Source of the DNA: CAYFMP01 sp964344215
Lineage (GTDB): Bacteria > Pseudomonadota > Alphaproteobacteria > Rhodospirillales > Casp-alpha2
Length of the DNA: 15,677 bases
Reading direction: 5' to 3'
Assembly (NCBI GenBank): GCA_964344215.1
Contig: CAYFMP010000081.1
Span: 1 to 15,677 of the forward strand
The notes beneath the pieces were generated by a model. The model saw nothing but the letters and a program-made list of their open reading frames with translations. It made no database searches and was not told the DNA's origin. This document shows positions 1-8,315 of the stretch, in pieces. Both the position numbers and the translations under genes were made by a program. Within the stretch, counting starts at the first letter, position 1, and every line of letters begins with the position of its first letter.

Positions 1-82
1 TCCATCGGAATGCGAAAATGGGCCCACACAGGTCAGTGTTAATGTCGGCTGGTATGAGTCCTTTCAACCCTGCTTAGGCATG

Positions 83-92
83 TGGTATACCA
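83..92. promoter_or_regulatory. Palindromic operator candidate TGGTATACCA upstream of the transporter operon
   Basis: A perfect 10-bp palindrome, TGGTATACCA, lies about 120 bp upstream of the first ATPase gene. The identical sequence occurs once more, at 13943-13952, between two divergent metabolic genes. The TGGT/ACCA half-sites resemble those bound by GntR-family regulators of the FadR/FCD type. Bases 86-91 (TATACC) could also act as a -10 element with TTCAAC at 63-68 (17-bp spacer), in which case a bound protein would repress. The operator role is inferred, and no regulator gene is present in the window. Confidence 0.45.
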
Positions 93-140
93 GTTGGCTA
101 TTGGTGGCCAAGGGTTGCTTTTCGGAGCACTGCTTGCCAA

Positions 141-169
141 TTGACAACAACCAGACGGAACTCTACCGT
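141..169 (+). promoter_or_regulatory. Sigma70-type promoter candidate for the transporter operon
   Basis: A consensus -35 hexamer TTGACA (141-146) is followed after 17 bp by TACCGT (164-169). The latter keeps the T1, A2 and T6 positions of a -10 box but is otherwise weak. Transcription would begin near 176 and give a leader of about 34 nt that carries the ribosome-binding site at 197-203. An alternative promoter overlapping the palindrome at 83-92 is also possible. Confidence 0.35.
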
Positions 170-209
170 CTCGATAACAAAAAGCAGTTCCCGTTCAGGG
201 GGGATATCA

Positions 210-1205
210 GTGGCGACGCTTCTCGAGATCGAGAATCTCAAGACCCAATTCTTTACGTCCGCCGGTACGGTCCAGGCCGTCGATGGTGTGTCCTATACCG
301 TCGATGAAGGCGAAACGGTTGCCGTCGTCGGTGAATCCGGTTGCGGCAAATCGGTAACGGCACTTTCCATTCTGCGGCTTATTCCGTGGCCGCCCGGCAA
401 GATCGTCGACGGGAACATCAAGTTCGACGGCAAGGATCTGCTGGCGCTCAGCGACGAAGAGATCCGTGACATCCGCGGCAAGGACATCTCGATGATCTTC
501 CAGGAACCGATGACTTCACTGAACCCGGTTCTGAGCATCGGCCTGCAGCTGACCGAAACCATGACCACACACTTGGATATCTCCGAGGAGAAGGCCATGG
601 CACGGGCCGTGGAGTTGCTGGGGATGGTCGGTATTTCCGAGCCGGAGCGCCGCCTCGAGCAATACCCGCACCATCTGAGCGGTGGTATGCGTCAGCGGGT
701 GATGATCGCCATGGCCCTGAGCTGCGAGCCGAAGCTGATCATCGCCGACGAGCCGACGACGGCCTTGGACGTCACCATCCAGGCCCAGATCCTGGAACTG
801 ATGAAGGACCTGACCCGGCGGTTGGGGGTGGCGCTCATCGTCATTACCCATAACCTGGGGGTGGTCGCGCGCTACGCCGATCGGGTCAACGTCATGTACG
901 CCGGTAAGATCATCGAATCCGGCAGCGCCATCGATATCTACCACAACCCGATGCACCCCTATACGCTGGCGCTCCTCAAATCGGTGCCGCGCATGGACCA
1001 GGCCCGGCAGGCCAAGCTCGATCCGGTCGAAGGCCAACCGCCGGATTTGACGAAGCTCGACGGCGCCTGCGCATTCCGGCCGCGTTGTCGGTTTGCGACC
1101 GACGTCTGCGCCAAGGGTTTCCCACCCCTCGAACAGGTCGGGCCCGGACACTTCGCCGCCTGTTTCGAAAAGGGCAAGCTCGTGGACACGGACAAGGTGG
1201 CTTAG
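210..1205 (+). CDS. dppD: Peptide-type ABC transporter ATP-binding protein (DppD/OppD type)
   Basis: ATPase subunit of a dipeptide/oligopeptide-type importer, which hydrolyses ATP at the inner face of the cytoplasmic membrane. I chose the GTG at 210 because a purine-rich Shine-Dalgarno (AGGGGGG, 197-203) lies 6 nt upstream and the family-typical N-terminus starts there; an in-frame TTG at 141 adds 23 unconserved residues. In the 331-residue product, Walker A (GESGCGKS) is at 41-48, the Q-loop Gln at 98, the signature LSGGMRQR at 156-163, Walker B (LIIADE) at 176-181 and the H-loop His at 214. The C-terminal oligopeptide-transporter extension holds four cysteines (287, 293, 300, 318), the spacing seen in this family. 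The next gene starts immediately after its stop codon. The subunit type is secure; the transported substrate is not known. Confidence 0.95.
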   Translation: MATLLEIENLKTQFFTSAGTVQAVDGVSYTVDEGETVAVVGESGCGKSVTALSILRLIPWPPGKIVDGNIKFDGKDLLALSDEEIRDIRGKDISMIFQEPMTSLNPVLSIGLQLTETMTTHLDISEEKAMARAVELLGMVGISEPERRLEQYPHHLSGGMRQRVMIAMALSCEPKLIIADEPTTALDVTIQAQILELMKDLTRRLGVALIVITHNLGVVARYADRVNVMYAGKIIESGSAIDIYHNPMHPYTLALLKSVPRMDQARQAKLDPVEGQPPDLTKLDGACAFRPRCRFATDVCAKGFPPLEQVGPGHFAACFEKGKLVDTDKVA

Positions 1206-2240
1206 ATGAGCGCCGGTGCCGAGCCGCAGGTCAGGGACGATTCGGCCTTTCGGGGATCGCACTCCGAAGAGGTGCTGATCGACGTCAAGGGCCTCAAGAT
1301 GTACTTCCCCGTCACCGAAGGCGCGATCATCTCGCGCGTCGTTGCCGAGGTGAAGGCGGTCGACGGCGTCGACTTCTTCATCCGCCGCGGCGAGACGCTG
1401 GGACTGGTCGGCGAATCGGGGTGCGGCAAGACGACCACCGGGCGCTGCATTATCCGCCTCGAAGATCCGACCGGCGGGCAGATCTTGTTCGGCGGCAACG
1501 ATCTGACTCAGCTCAGTCAGAAGGAATTGGTCGACGCCCGCCAGAAGATCCAGATCATTTTCCAGGATCCTTACAGTTCCCTGAATCCGCGCATGAAGAT
1601 CGGCAACATCATCGGCGAGCCGATGAAGGTGCACGGCATCATTACGGACGAAGGCAAACGGGACCAACGGGTCCGCGAACTGTTATCCGTTTGCGGCCTC
1701 AACCCGGCTTTTGCCGACCGTTATCCCCACGAAATGAGCGGCGGCCAGCGTCAACGGGTCGGCATCGCCCGGGCTCTCGCCATGGACCCGGAGTTCATCA
1801 TCTGCGATGAGGCCGTGTCTGCGCTCGACGTGTCGATTCAGGCTCAAGTCATAAATCTCCTGGAAGACCTGCGCGAACAGTTCGGTCTGACCTACCTGTT
1901 CATTTCCCACGACCTGAGCGTGGTTCGCCATATCTGTCACCGGGTCGCGGTCATGTACCTGGGCCATATGGTCGAACTGGCCGATTGCGACGAGCTGTTC
2001 GACAGCCCCATGCATCCTTATACACAGGCCCTATTGGAGGCAGTGCCCATTCCGGACCCGGAACTGGAGCACGGGCGCGAGCACAAGATCATCAAAGGCG
2101 AAATTCCGAGCCCCATTAATCCGCCGAGCGGATGCGTGTTCCATCCGCGCTGTCCGCTGGCGGTTGACGGGTGTAAGACAGGTGTTCCCGAGTTTCGGGA
2201 AATCAAGCCGGGCCACTGGGTGGCCTGCACGGAGGTGTGA
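1206..2240 (+). CDS. dppF: Peptide-type ABC transporter ATP-binding protein (DppF/OppF type)
   Basis: Second ATPase, expected to form a heterodimer with the product of the preceding gene beneath the two permeases. Its ATG directly follows the upstream TAG with no spacer, which implies translational coupling. The 344-residue protein carries Walker A GESGCGKT at 69-76, the Q-loop Gln at 120, the signature MSGGQRQR at 177-184, Walker B (FIICDE) at 197-202 and the H-loop His at 235. The C-terminal Cys-containing oligopeptide-transporter tail (CVFHPRC) is present. A longer, less conserved N-terminus (about 24 residues) precedes the ABC domain, which is common for OppF-type subunits. All catalytic motifs are intact, so an active ATPase is expected. 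Confidence 0.95.
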   Translation: MSAGAEPQVRDDSAFRGSHSEEVLIDVKGLKMYFPVTEGAIISRVVAEVKAVDGVDFFIRRGETLGLVGESGCGKTTTGRCIIRLEDPTGGQILFGGNDLTQLSQKELVDARQKIQIIFQDPYSSLNPRMKIGNIIGEPMKVHGIITDEGKRDQRVRELLSVCGLNPAFADRYPHEMSGGQRQRVGIARALAMDPEFIICDEAVSALDVSIQAQVINLLEDLREQFGLTYLFISHDLSVVRHICHRVAVMYLGHMVELADCDELFDSPMHPYTQALLEAVPIPDPELEHGREHKIIKGEIPSPINPPSGCVFHPRCPLAVDGCKTGVPEFREIKPGHWVACTEV

Positions 2241-2309
2241 TCGCCCGAATCGGGGCGGCGCATGACACGGGAGCTGGGAGGTTCCTAAATCACTGGGAAG
2301 GAGACGAAA

Positions 2310-3920
2310 ATGAAAAACGTCTACTCAAAACTGGCCGTATCGGCCCTCGTCGGCGCCGGCCTCGCGTTGGCCGGCGGGACCGCCGAGGCCGACACGCCAA
2401 AGAAGGGGGGGATCCTCAACTTCGTGGTCGGATCGAAGATTCCCTCTTACGACGGTCACAAGGAAACGACCTTCGGTATGATCCATCCGATCCGGCCGTT
2501 CTACAGCCTGCTCATTCGGGTCAACCCGGAAAACCCGTCCTCGCCGACGGACTTCGTCTGCGACTTGTGCGAGGGCAGCGTGCCGAAACCGACCGAAGGT
2601 GGCACCAAATACACCTTCAAGATTCGTTCCGGCGTCAAGTTCCATGACGGAACGCCGCTGACGTCGGCCGACATCAAGGCCACCTACGATAAGATCATCT
2701 TCCCGCCGGAGGGTGTTCCGAGCGCGCGCAAGGCGTTCTTCAAGGCCGTCGAATCGGTGACCGCTCCGGACGCCAACACGGTCGTCTTCAAGTTGAAATT
2801 CCCGACCGGCAGCTTCATTCCGGCGCTGGCGACCCCGTTCAACTTCGTCTACTCGAAGAAGGACCTGGACACCCACGGGATGGCTTGGCATGCCAAGAAC
2901 ATCAACGGCACCGGCGCCTTCAAGTTCGTCCAGGAACAGAAGGGCGCCTTCGTCGAGGCGGTCAAGTACGACGGCTACCACCACGCCGGAAAACCCTATC
3001 TCGACGGCTACAAGGCGATCTCGGCGCCGAAGCTGGCGGTTCGCGTGCAATCCATTCGCGGCGACCGCGCGGCCATCGAGTTCCGCGGTTTCCCGCCGAA
3101 GCACCGCGACGATCTGGTCAAGGCCCTGGGCGACAAGATCAAGGTCCAGGAAAGCGACTGGAATTGCGTGCTGCTCTATACGCCGAACCAGAAGCGCAAG
3201 CCCTATGACGACCCGCGGGTCCGTCAGGCTCTGACCCTCGGTGTCGACCGTTGGGGCGGATCGAAGTACCTGAGCCGCATCGCCATCGTCAAGACGGTGG
3301 GCGGCGTCGTCTTCCCGAACCACCCGTTGGCCGCCACCAAGGACGAGCTGATGAAGCTCAAAGGCTATAGCACCGACATGGCCGCCAGCCAGGCCGAAGC
3401 CAAGAAGCTTCTGGCCGACGCCGGCGTCTCCGGCCTGACGGTGGACTTCTCCAATCGCGGCGTCGACCAGCCCTACAAGGTGGTCGGCACCTGGCTGATC
3501 GACCAGTGGAAGAAGATCGGCGTTACCACCAAGCAAAGAGTCCAGCCTTCGCCGCAGTTCTATGCGACGCTGCGCAAGAAGAAGGACTTCGACGTGTCGA
3601 TCGACTTCAACTGCCAGTCGGTCATCAACCCGATCGCCGACATCACCAAGTTCCTCGGCTCGGCCGGCAACAACTACGGCCAGTACGAGGACGCGGAGCT
3701 GGAAGGGACCTACGACAAGATCCTGAAGTCGGGAGACGAGAGCGAACAACGCCGTCTGATCCGCCAATACGAAACCCGGTCGCTTTCCGATCAGGCCCAC
3801 CTCGGCGTTACGCTGTGGTGGTACAAGATCAACCCGCACCGTTCCTACGTGAAGGGATGGAGCATCGCGCCCAGCCACTACCTGAACCAGTCGTTGGATC
3901 AAGTCTGGCTCGACAAGTAG
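2310..3920 (+). CDS. ABC transporter periplasmic solute-binding protein, family 5
   Basis: Periplasmic receptor (SBP_bac_5, DppA/OppA fold) that delivers substrate to the permeases. A strong Shine-Dalgarno, GGAAGGAG (2296-2303), precedes the ATG. Residues 1-27 form a Sec signal: Lys near the start, a hydrophobic core, and cleavage plausibly after the Ala-Glu-Ala stretch. The mature part begins with the family-typical KKGG motif and continues with the hallmark VKFHDGTPLTSADI segment. At 536 residues it has normal family length. Two cysteines in a CDLC arrangement sit where many homologues have a plain PDLA segment, so a local disulfide is possible. It lies between the ATPase and permease genes, and a GC-rich hairpin follows it. 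The bound ligand cannot be read from sequence. The neighbouring M81 peptidase suggests a peptide or amide compound. Confidence 0.93.
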   Translation: MKNVYSKLAVSALVGAGLALAGGTAEADTPKKGGILNFVVGSKIPSYDGHKETTFGMIHPIRPFYSLLIRVNPENPSSPTDFVCDLCEGSVPKPTEGGTKYTFKIRSGVKFHDGTPLTSADIKATYDKIIFPPEGVPSARKAFFKAVESVTAPDANTVVFKLKFPTGSFIPALATPFNFVYSKKDLDTHGMAWHAKNINGTGAFKFVQEQKGAFVEAVKYDGYHHAGKPYLDGYKAISAPKLAVRVQSIRGDRAAIEFRGFPPKHRDDLVKALGDKIKVQESDWNCVLLYTPNQKRKPYDDPRVRQALTLGVDRWGGSKYLSRIAIVKTVGGVVFPNHPLAATKDELMKLKGYSTDMAASQAEAKKLLADAGVSGLTVDFSNRGVDQPYKVVGTWLIDQWKKIGVTTKQRVQPSPQFYATLRKKKDFDVSIDFNCQSVINPIADITKFLGSAGNNYGQYEDAELEGTYDKILKSGDESEQRRLIRQYETRSLSDQAHLGVTLWWYKINPHRSYVKGWSIAPSHYLNQSLDQVWLDK

Positions 3921-3944
3921 GAGCGTATCGCTCGGATAGGATGC

Positions 3945-3974
3945 CCGCCCGTCGCCGACCTTGGCGGCGGGCGG
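3945..3974 (+). promoter_or_regulatory. GC-rich intercistronic stem-loop after the binding-protein gene
   Basis: The arms at 3945-3956 and 3963-3974 pair over 12 bp (one G-U wobble) around a 6-nt loop. No run of T follows, so this is not a classical terminator. Hairpins at this position in binding-protein operons commonly stabilise the upstream mRNA or dampen readthrough, giving more receptor than permease; that role here is inferred. A smaller perfect hairpin, GAGCG-TAT-CGCTC, sits at 3921-3933. Confidence 0.5.
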
Positions 3975-4011
3975 CTCCGTCCGACCCGGCGACATCGACC
4001 CCGGAACCCAA

Positions 4012-4983
4012 ATGTATAAATACATAGTCAAGCGCCTTTTGATGATGATCCCGACCCTGTTGGGGGCGGCGATCTTCGTTTTCTTCCTTTTGCGGATGAT
4101 TCCGGGCGATGTTTGCGAGGTTCGCCTGGCCGGTACCGGCCTTTACGCCGATCCGGCCGAAATCGCCCTGTGCCAGAAGGATCTGGGACTCGATAAGCCC
4201 CTCATCGTTCAGTTCTTCGATTTCGTCTGGGGTTACGCCACCCTCGATCTCGGCAACTCCATGTGGACCGGATCGCCGGTCACCGAGGAGATCGCGCTTC
4301 GCTTCGAATTGTCCCTGCAAGTGGCGATCATGGCGACCGCCGTCGCCATTCTCATCGCCATACCGTTCGGCGTCATATCGGCCGTCAAGCAGGACACCTG
4401 GGTCGATTACGTGGTGCGCGCCTTCTCCATCGCCGGCATCGCCATGCCGTCGTTCTGGCTCGGCATCCTGATCATCCTCGGCCTGCTCATATTCACGCAG
4501 AAGTTCATGGGCACGCCGTGGATGCCGCCGATCGACTACGTGCCGATCTGGGAGGATCCGGCCCGCAACCTCTCGCAGTTGATCTGGCCGGCCGTCGCCA
4601 CCGGCTACCGTTATTCGGCGGTCGCCACCCGCATGACCCGCTCGGCGCTCCTCGAGGTCTTGCGCGAGGATTACGTGCGCACGGCCCGGGCCAAGGGCCT
4701 GATCGAGAAGGTCATCATCAATCGCCACGCGCTGAAAAACGCGCTGCTGCCGGTGGTCACCATCATCGCCATCGAGTTCGCCTTCCTGATCGGCGGGCTG
4801 GTCGTCACCGAGCAGGTCTTCAACTTGAATGGCCTCGGCAAGCTGTTCGTCGAATCGGTCGGCAGCCAGGACTTCAATCTGACCCAGCAACTGGTCATGC
4901 TGGTCGTGCTGATCTTCGTCATCACCAATTTCCTGGTCGATATCCTCTATGCGTGGCTCGACCCCAGAATCCGCTACAGCTAG
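4012..4983 (+). CDS. dppB: Peptide-type ABC transporter permease (DppB type)
   Basis: Inner-membrane permease of the importer. I start at ATG 4012 because the family N-terminus (MYKYIVKRLLMMIPTLLG, the first membrane helix) begins there; an in-frame TTG at 3961 would add 17 residues read from the intercistronic hairpin. The resulting 323-residue protein has the usual length and about six hydrophobic segments. The cytoplasmic EAA loop, which contacts the ATPases, reads EVLREDYVRTARAKGL at roughly residues 216-231. It ends 12 bp before the second permease. The Shine-Dalgarno is weak, so expression may depend on coupling or readthrough from the binding-protein gene. Confidence 0.94.
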   Translation: MYKYIVKRLLMMIPTLLGAAIFVFFLLRMIPGDVCEVRLAGTGLYADPAEIALCQKDLGLDKPLIVQFFDFVWGYATLDLGNSMWTGSPVTEEIALRFELSLQVAIMATAVAILIAIPFGVISAVKQDTWVDYVVRAFSIAGIAMPSFWLGILIILGLLIFTQKFMGTPWMPPIDYVPIWEDPARNLSQLIWPAVATGYRYSAVATRMTRSALLEVLREDYVRTARAKGLIEKVIINRHALKNALLPVVTIIAIEFAFLIGGLVVTEQVFNLNGLGKLFVESVGSQDFNLTQQLVMLVVLIFVITNFLVDILYAWLDPRIRYS

Positions 4984-4995
4984 GAACCGCATGAC

Positions 4996-5898
4996 ATGAC
5001 CACCGTCAGCGAAATCGAAGTCGAAGCCGAATTCGAGGAACTCACTTCCAAGAAGCCGTGGCCGCAGGTGTTCTCCGAAGTGGCGCGCAAACAGCCGTTG
5101 GCGACAGGCGGCGGCGCCATCGTCGTCGCCATGATCTTCATGGCCGTCTTCGCCGACTTCATCACCTTCTATGATCCGGAAGCCAACGCGCTCGAGTTCA
5201 TGCTGGTGGCCCCCGACGAGCAGTTCTTCCTGGGCACCGACCAGTTCGGGCGCGACGTTCTGACCCGTATCATCTACGGCGCCCGGACCGCTTTGTTCGT
5301 CGGCTTCACGGCCGCCTTCATAGGCTCGACGGCGGGGCTGATCCTTGGCGTCGCCAGTGCTTATTTCGGCGGCACCTTCGATCTCGTCGTCCAGCGTATC
5401 GTCGACGTGATCATGGCTTTCCCGCTGATCATCCTGGCCTTGGCCGTCGTCGCCACCCTCGGCCCCGGCACCCAGAACGTGATCATCGCCATCACCATCC
5501 CGTTCATCCCGCAATGCGCCCGCGTCGTTCGCTCCAACGCGCTGGCTATCCGCGAGATCCCCTACGTCGACGCCGCCCGGGCCTTGGGCTTCGGGCACGC
5601 CCGCATCATCATGCGCCACATGGTGCCGAACGTCATGGCGCCCTATCTGATCATGCTGACCTCGTTCCTCGGCCAGGCCATCCTCTTGGAGGCCTCCTTG
5701 AGCTACCTCGGCCTCGGCGTCCAGGAACCGACCCCGGCCTGGGGCCTGATGCTGCAAGGCGGAGCCGAGGAGTTCGCCGAAAGCGCGCCGTGGGTGGCGA
5801 TCTGGCCGGGCGTCGCCATCAGCCTCGCCGTGTTCGGGTTCAACCTGTTCGGCGACGGGGTCCGCGACACGCTCGATCCGAAGCTGCGCTCGCGCTAA
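4996..5898 (+). CDS. dppC: Peptide-type ABC transporter permease (DppC type)
   Basis: Second inner-membrane permease, partner of the DppB-type subunit. The ATG at 4996 is preceded by TAGGAA (4981-4986), which overlaps the upstream stop codon and could serve as ribosome-binding site. The 300-residue product has an acidic cytoplasmic N-terminal tail, a first membrane helix near residues 36-56, the family motif FFLGTDQFGRDVLTR after it, and the EAA loop EIPYVDAARALGFG in the second half. The C-terminus (GDGVRDTLDPKLRSR) is the standard ending of DppC-type proteins, so the gene looks complete. Its TAA is immediately followed by the ATG of the peptidase gene. Confidence 0.95.
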   Translation: MTTVSEIEVEAEFEELTSKKPWPQVFSEVARKQPLATGGGAIVVAMIFMAVFADFITFYDPEANALEFMLVAPDEQFFLGTDQFGRDVLTRIIYGARTALFVGFTAAFIGSTAGLILGVASAYFGGTFDLVVQRIVDVIMAFPLIILALAVVATLGPGTQNVIIAITIPFIPQCARVVRSNALAIREIPYVDAARALGFGHARIIMRHMVPNVMAPYLIMLTSFLGQAILLEASLSYLGLGVQEPTPAWGLMLQGGAEEFAESAPWVAIWPGVAISLAVFGFNLFGDGVRDTLDPKLRSR

Positions 5899-7437
5899 AT
5901 GGCCGCACCCGTCCGCATCGCTCTTCTGGGCATGCACCTGGAGAGCAACTCGTTCGCGCCGGTCTCCGGCGAAACCTCGTTTCGCTCGCTTTGTTACATG
6001 AGCGGCCGCGAGATCACCGACGACGCAGCCCTTCCCAACCCGAGCGGGCCGGCCGAGATCCCCGCCTTCATCGCCGCCATGGACGAATCGCCCGTCGCCT
6101 GGGAGGCGGCGCCGATCGTCGTCACCGCGGCCGAGCCCGGCGGTCCGGTCGACCACGACTTCTTCACGGCGTCCATGGCCGAAATGGAAAAGCGCCTGGC
6201 CGAGGCGATGCCGCTGGGCGGCGTCTACTTCAGCGCTCACGGCGCCATGGTGTCGACCGGGAGCGCCGACCCGGAGGGCGAGCTTTTCGCCATGGTCCGC
6301 CGCGTCGTCGGCCCCGACGTGCCGCTGATCGCCACTCTCGATCTGCACGCCAACATCTCGGAAGCGATGGTCGAGCTGGCCGACGTCCTGGTCTCGTACA
6401 GAACCAACCCGCACGTCGACCAGGAAGCCAGGGCCGAGGAAGCGGCCGGGTTGATGGTCGAGATGCTGGCCGGCATGCGGCCCGAGACAGCCTTCATCCG
6501 GCTGCCGATCTGCGCGCCGACGACGACGCTCTTGACCGCCGAGGGGGCGTACGCCGACATGATCGACTTCGGCCAGCAGGCCAAGACCGACGTCATCGCC
6601 AACGTCTCGGCGGTGGCCGGCTTCGTCTACGGCGACACGCCCTACAACGGCATCTCGGTCATCGTCACCGCCCGTGGCGACTTGAGCGCCGCCCGCGCCC
6701 TCGCCGCCGAGGTGGCGCGCTTGGGCTGGAGCGAGCGCGACCGCTTCCGCAAACGGATGACGTCGATCGACGACGCCGTCGCGCTGGCCCTGGAGACCGG
6801 CCGCGATGCCACCCGCCCGGCCCTGATCTTCGCCGATTCGGCCGACAACCCGGGCGGCGGCGGGCGCGGCAACACCACCTGGATCCTCGAGGCCGTGCTC
6901 GAGGCCGGCGTCGACGGCGCCCTGTTCGGCAACTTCGTCGACCCGGCCCTGGCCGCCGCCGCCCACGCGGCCGGCGAGGGGGCGACGATCGGCGCCGTCT
7001 TCAACTCCGAGACCGCGACCGAGTTCTCGAAGCGCTTCGAGGCGGAGGCCCGCGTCGTCAAGCTGTCCGACGGCGCCTGCGTCGGCCGGCGCGGCATCTG
7101 GAAGGACCGCGCCATCACCATCGGCCCGTCGGCCCTTCTCGAGCTTGGCGACGGCGGCGTCCATGCGGTCGTCGCCACCAAGCGCAAGCAGTGCGCCGAG
7201 CCCACCTTCTTCGAGATGTTCGGCCTCGACATCGCCGCCGCCCGCTCGGTCTTCGTCAAGTCGCGCGGCCACTTCCGAGCCGGCTTCGACGAGTTCTTCG
7301 CGCCCGACCAGGTCATCGAGGTCGACGCGCCGGGGCTGACCTCGCCGGTGCTCGCCAACTTCGATTTCACCGGCCTGCCGCGGCCGGTCTACCCGTTGGA
7401 CGAGGAGACGACCTGGGCCGGGCCGCCATGGGAGTAG
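5899..7437 (+). CDS. M81 family metallopeptidase (MlrC-like)
   Basis: Predicted cytoplasmic zinc-dependent hydrolase of peptidase family M81, the family of MlrC, which finishes degradation of linearised microcystin. The N-terminal domain carries HLESNSFAP (Glu15) and the metal-site pattern DLHANIS with Asp148 and His150, then His172 in TNPHVD. The D-x-H...H spacing (2 and 24 residues) matches the zinc ligands I recall for MlrC. The C-terminal domain has the conserved SADNPGGGGRGNTT segment. The length of 512 residues is typical and no signal peptide is seen. The ATG abuts the permease stop (TAAATG), so it is co-translated with the importer and probably hydrolyses the imported compound. Most M81 members have unknown substrates, so microcystin should not be assumed. 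It converges on the SDR gene across 85 bp without a clear T-tailed terminator. Confidence 0.9.
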   Translation: MAAPVRIALLGMHLESNSFAPVSGETSFRSLCYMSGREITDDAALPNPSGPAEIPAFIAAMDESPVAWEAAPIVVTAAEPGGPVDHDFFTASMAEMEKRLAEAMPLGGVYFSAHGAMVSTGSADPEGELFAMVRRVVGPDVPLIATLDLHANISEAMVELADVLVSYRTNPHVDQEARAEEAAGLMVEMLAGMRPETAFIRLPICAPTTTLLTAEGAYADMIDFGQQAKTDVIANVSAVAGFVYGDTPYNGISVIVTARGDLSAARALAAEVARLGWSERDRFRKRMTSIDDAVALALETGRDATRPALIFADSADNPGGGGRGNTTWILEAVLEAGVDGALFGNFVDPALAAAAHAAGEGATIGAVFNSETATEFSKRFEAEARVVKLSDGACVGRRGIWKDRAITIGPSALLELGDGGVHAVVATKRKQCAEPTFFEMFGLDIAAARSVFVKSRGHFRAGFDEFFAPDQVIEVDAPGLTSPVLANFDFTGLPRPVYPLDEETTWAGPPWE

Positions 7438-7522
7438 CCGCGGGAGAACTCGCCAGCGCCGGCCCGGAACCGTAGCGCCGCCGGCCCTCCGATTAAGCCT
7501 CGTTCTCGGCATCCATCGCGCC

Positions 7523-8278
7523 TCAACCGCCGCCGAGAAAAACGCCGCCGTTGACGTGCAGGGTCTGGCCGGTGATGTAGGCGGCCTCCGGCAGGCACAG
7601 GTAGTGCACCATCGAGGCGATCTCTTCTACGTCCCCGAAGCGGTTGACCGGCGGCTCGATCTTCAAGGGCGGCCGGACGCCGGCCGAGCCCGGCCTGACG
7701 GTGTCGATGAAGCCAGGCGAGACCGAGTTGACGGTGACGCCGTGCTCGGCCATCTCGACCGCCAGCCCGCGCGCAAATCCGGTCAGCCCCGACTTGGCGA
7801 CCAGGTTGTGGACCCGGTTCGGCGTGCCGATGTGCCACGAAATGCCGCCGATGGCGACGATGCGGCCGCCGCCGGCCTCGATCATGTGCGGCAGGCAGGC
7901 CTGGGCGGCGAAGAAGGCGCCGTCCAGCGAGATGTCGACGACGCGCCGGAATTCCTCGTGGGTCATTTCGAGGAACGGGACCTGGCCGCGCTGCGAGGCG
8001 TTGAGGACGAGGATGTCGATGCCGCCGAAGGCATCCGCGCAAGCCGCCGCCATCGCCTCGACCGCCGCCCGGTCGGCGACGTCGGCCATGTGCACGGCGG
8101 CGCGGCCGCCGGCCGCCTCGATCTCGGCCGCCACCGCTTGCGCCGCTTCCTCGTCGGCGACGGCGTTGACGAGCACGGCGGCGCCCGACGCAGCCAGCCT
8201 CAGCGCGGTGGCGCGGCCGATGTTCCTGGCCGAGCCGGTGACGATGGCGGCCTTGCCTTCGAGAGGTTTCTCGCCCAT
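7523..8278 (-). CDS. SDR-family protein with a non-canonical active site
   Basis: Rossmann-fold protein of the short-chain dehydrogenase/reductase superfamily, 251 residues, cytoplasmic. The cofactor motif TGSARNIG (14-21), NAS (93-95, replacing NNAG) and the SPGFIDT segment (187-193) place it in the classical group. The catalytic tetrad Asn-Ser-Tyr-Lys is largely absent by my alignment: Ser117 stands for Asn, Gly145 for Ser and Asn158 for Tyr, with only Lys162 kept. His157 sits next to the missing Tyr. I vaguely recall an SDR subgroup with a His-x4-Lys arrangement, so this may be a natural variant with another mechanism, not a dead enzyme. ATG 8278 is preceded by AGGGAG at a suitable distance. 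The gene has a separate AT-rich leader on its 5' side. The substrate is unknown. Confidence 0.9.
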   Translation of the reverse strand: MGEKPLEGKAAIVTGSARNIGRATALRLAASGAAVLVNAVADEEAAQAVAAEIEAAGGRAAVHMADVADRAAVEAMAAACADAFGGIDILVLNASQRGQVPFLEMTHEEFRRVVDISLDGAFFAAQACLPHMIEAGGGRIVAIGGISWHIGTPNRVHNLVAKSGLTGFARGLAVEMAEHGVTVNSVSPGFIDTVRPGSAGVRPPLKIEPPVNRFGDVEEIASMVHYLCLPEAAYITGQTLHVNGGVFLGGG

Positions 8279-8315
8279 GTCGGCTGACTCCCTGTAAACT
8301 GTTGATATTATTTAT

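Noticed and set aside
1..82. The end of an upstream gene at the window start
   Set aside because: The three plus-strand frames give short peptides with no recognisable family, and two of them stop within the first 80 bases.
141..209. TTG at 141 as the start of the first ATPase gene
   Set aside because: The extra 23 residues are Ser/Thr/Arg-rich and unlike the family N-terminus. GTG 210 has a good Shine-Dalgarno, and TTGACA at 141 is better explained as a -35 element.
3961..4011. An upstream start for the DppB-type permease
   Set aside because: It would translate half of the intercistronic hairpin, while the family N-terminus starts precisely at ATG 4012.
3829..7512. A very long open frame on the minus strand opposite the binding-protein end, permeases and peptidase
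   Set aside because: It is antisense to four well-recognised genes. Its translation is Arg/Asp/Gly/His-rich and without domains, the usual product of GC-rich codon structure on the opposite strand.
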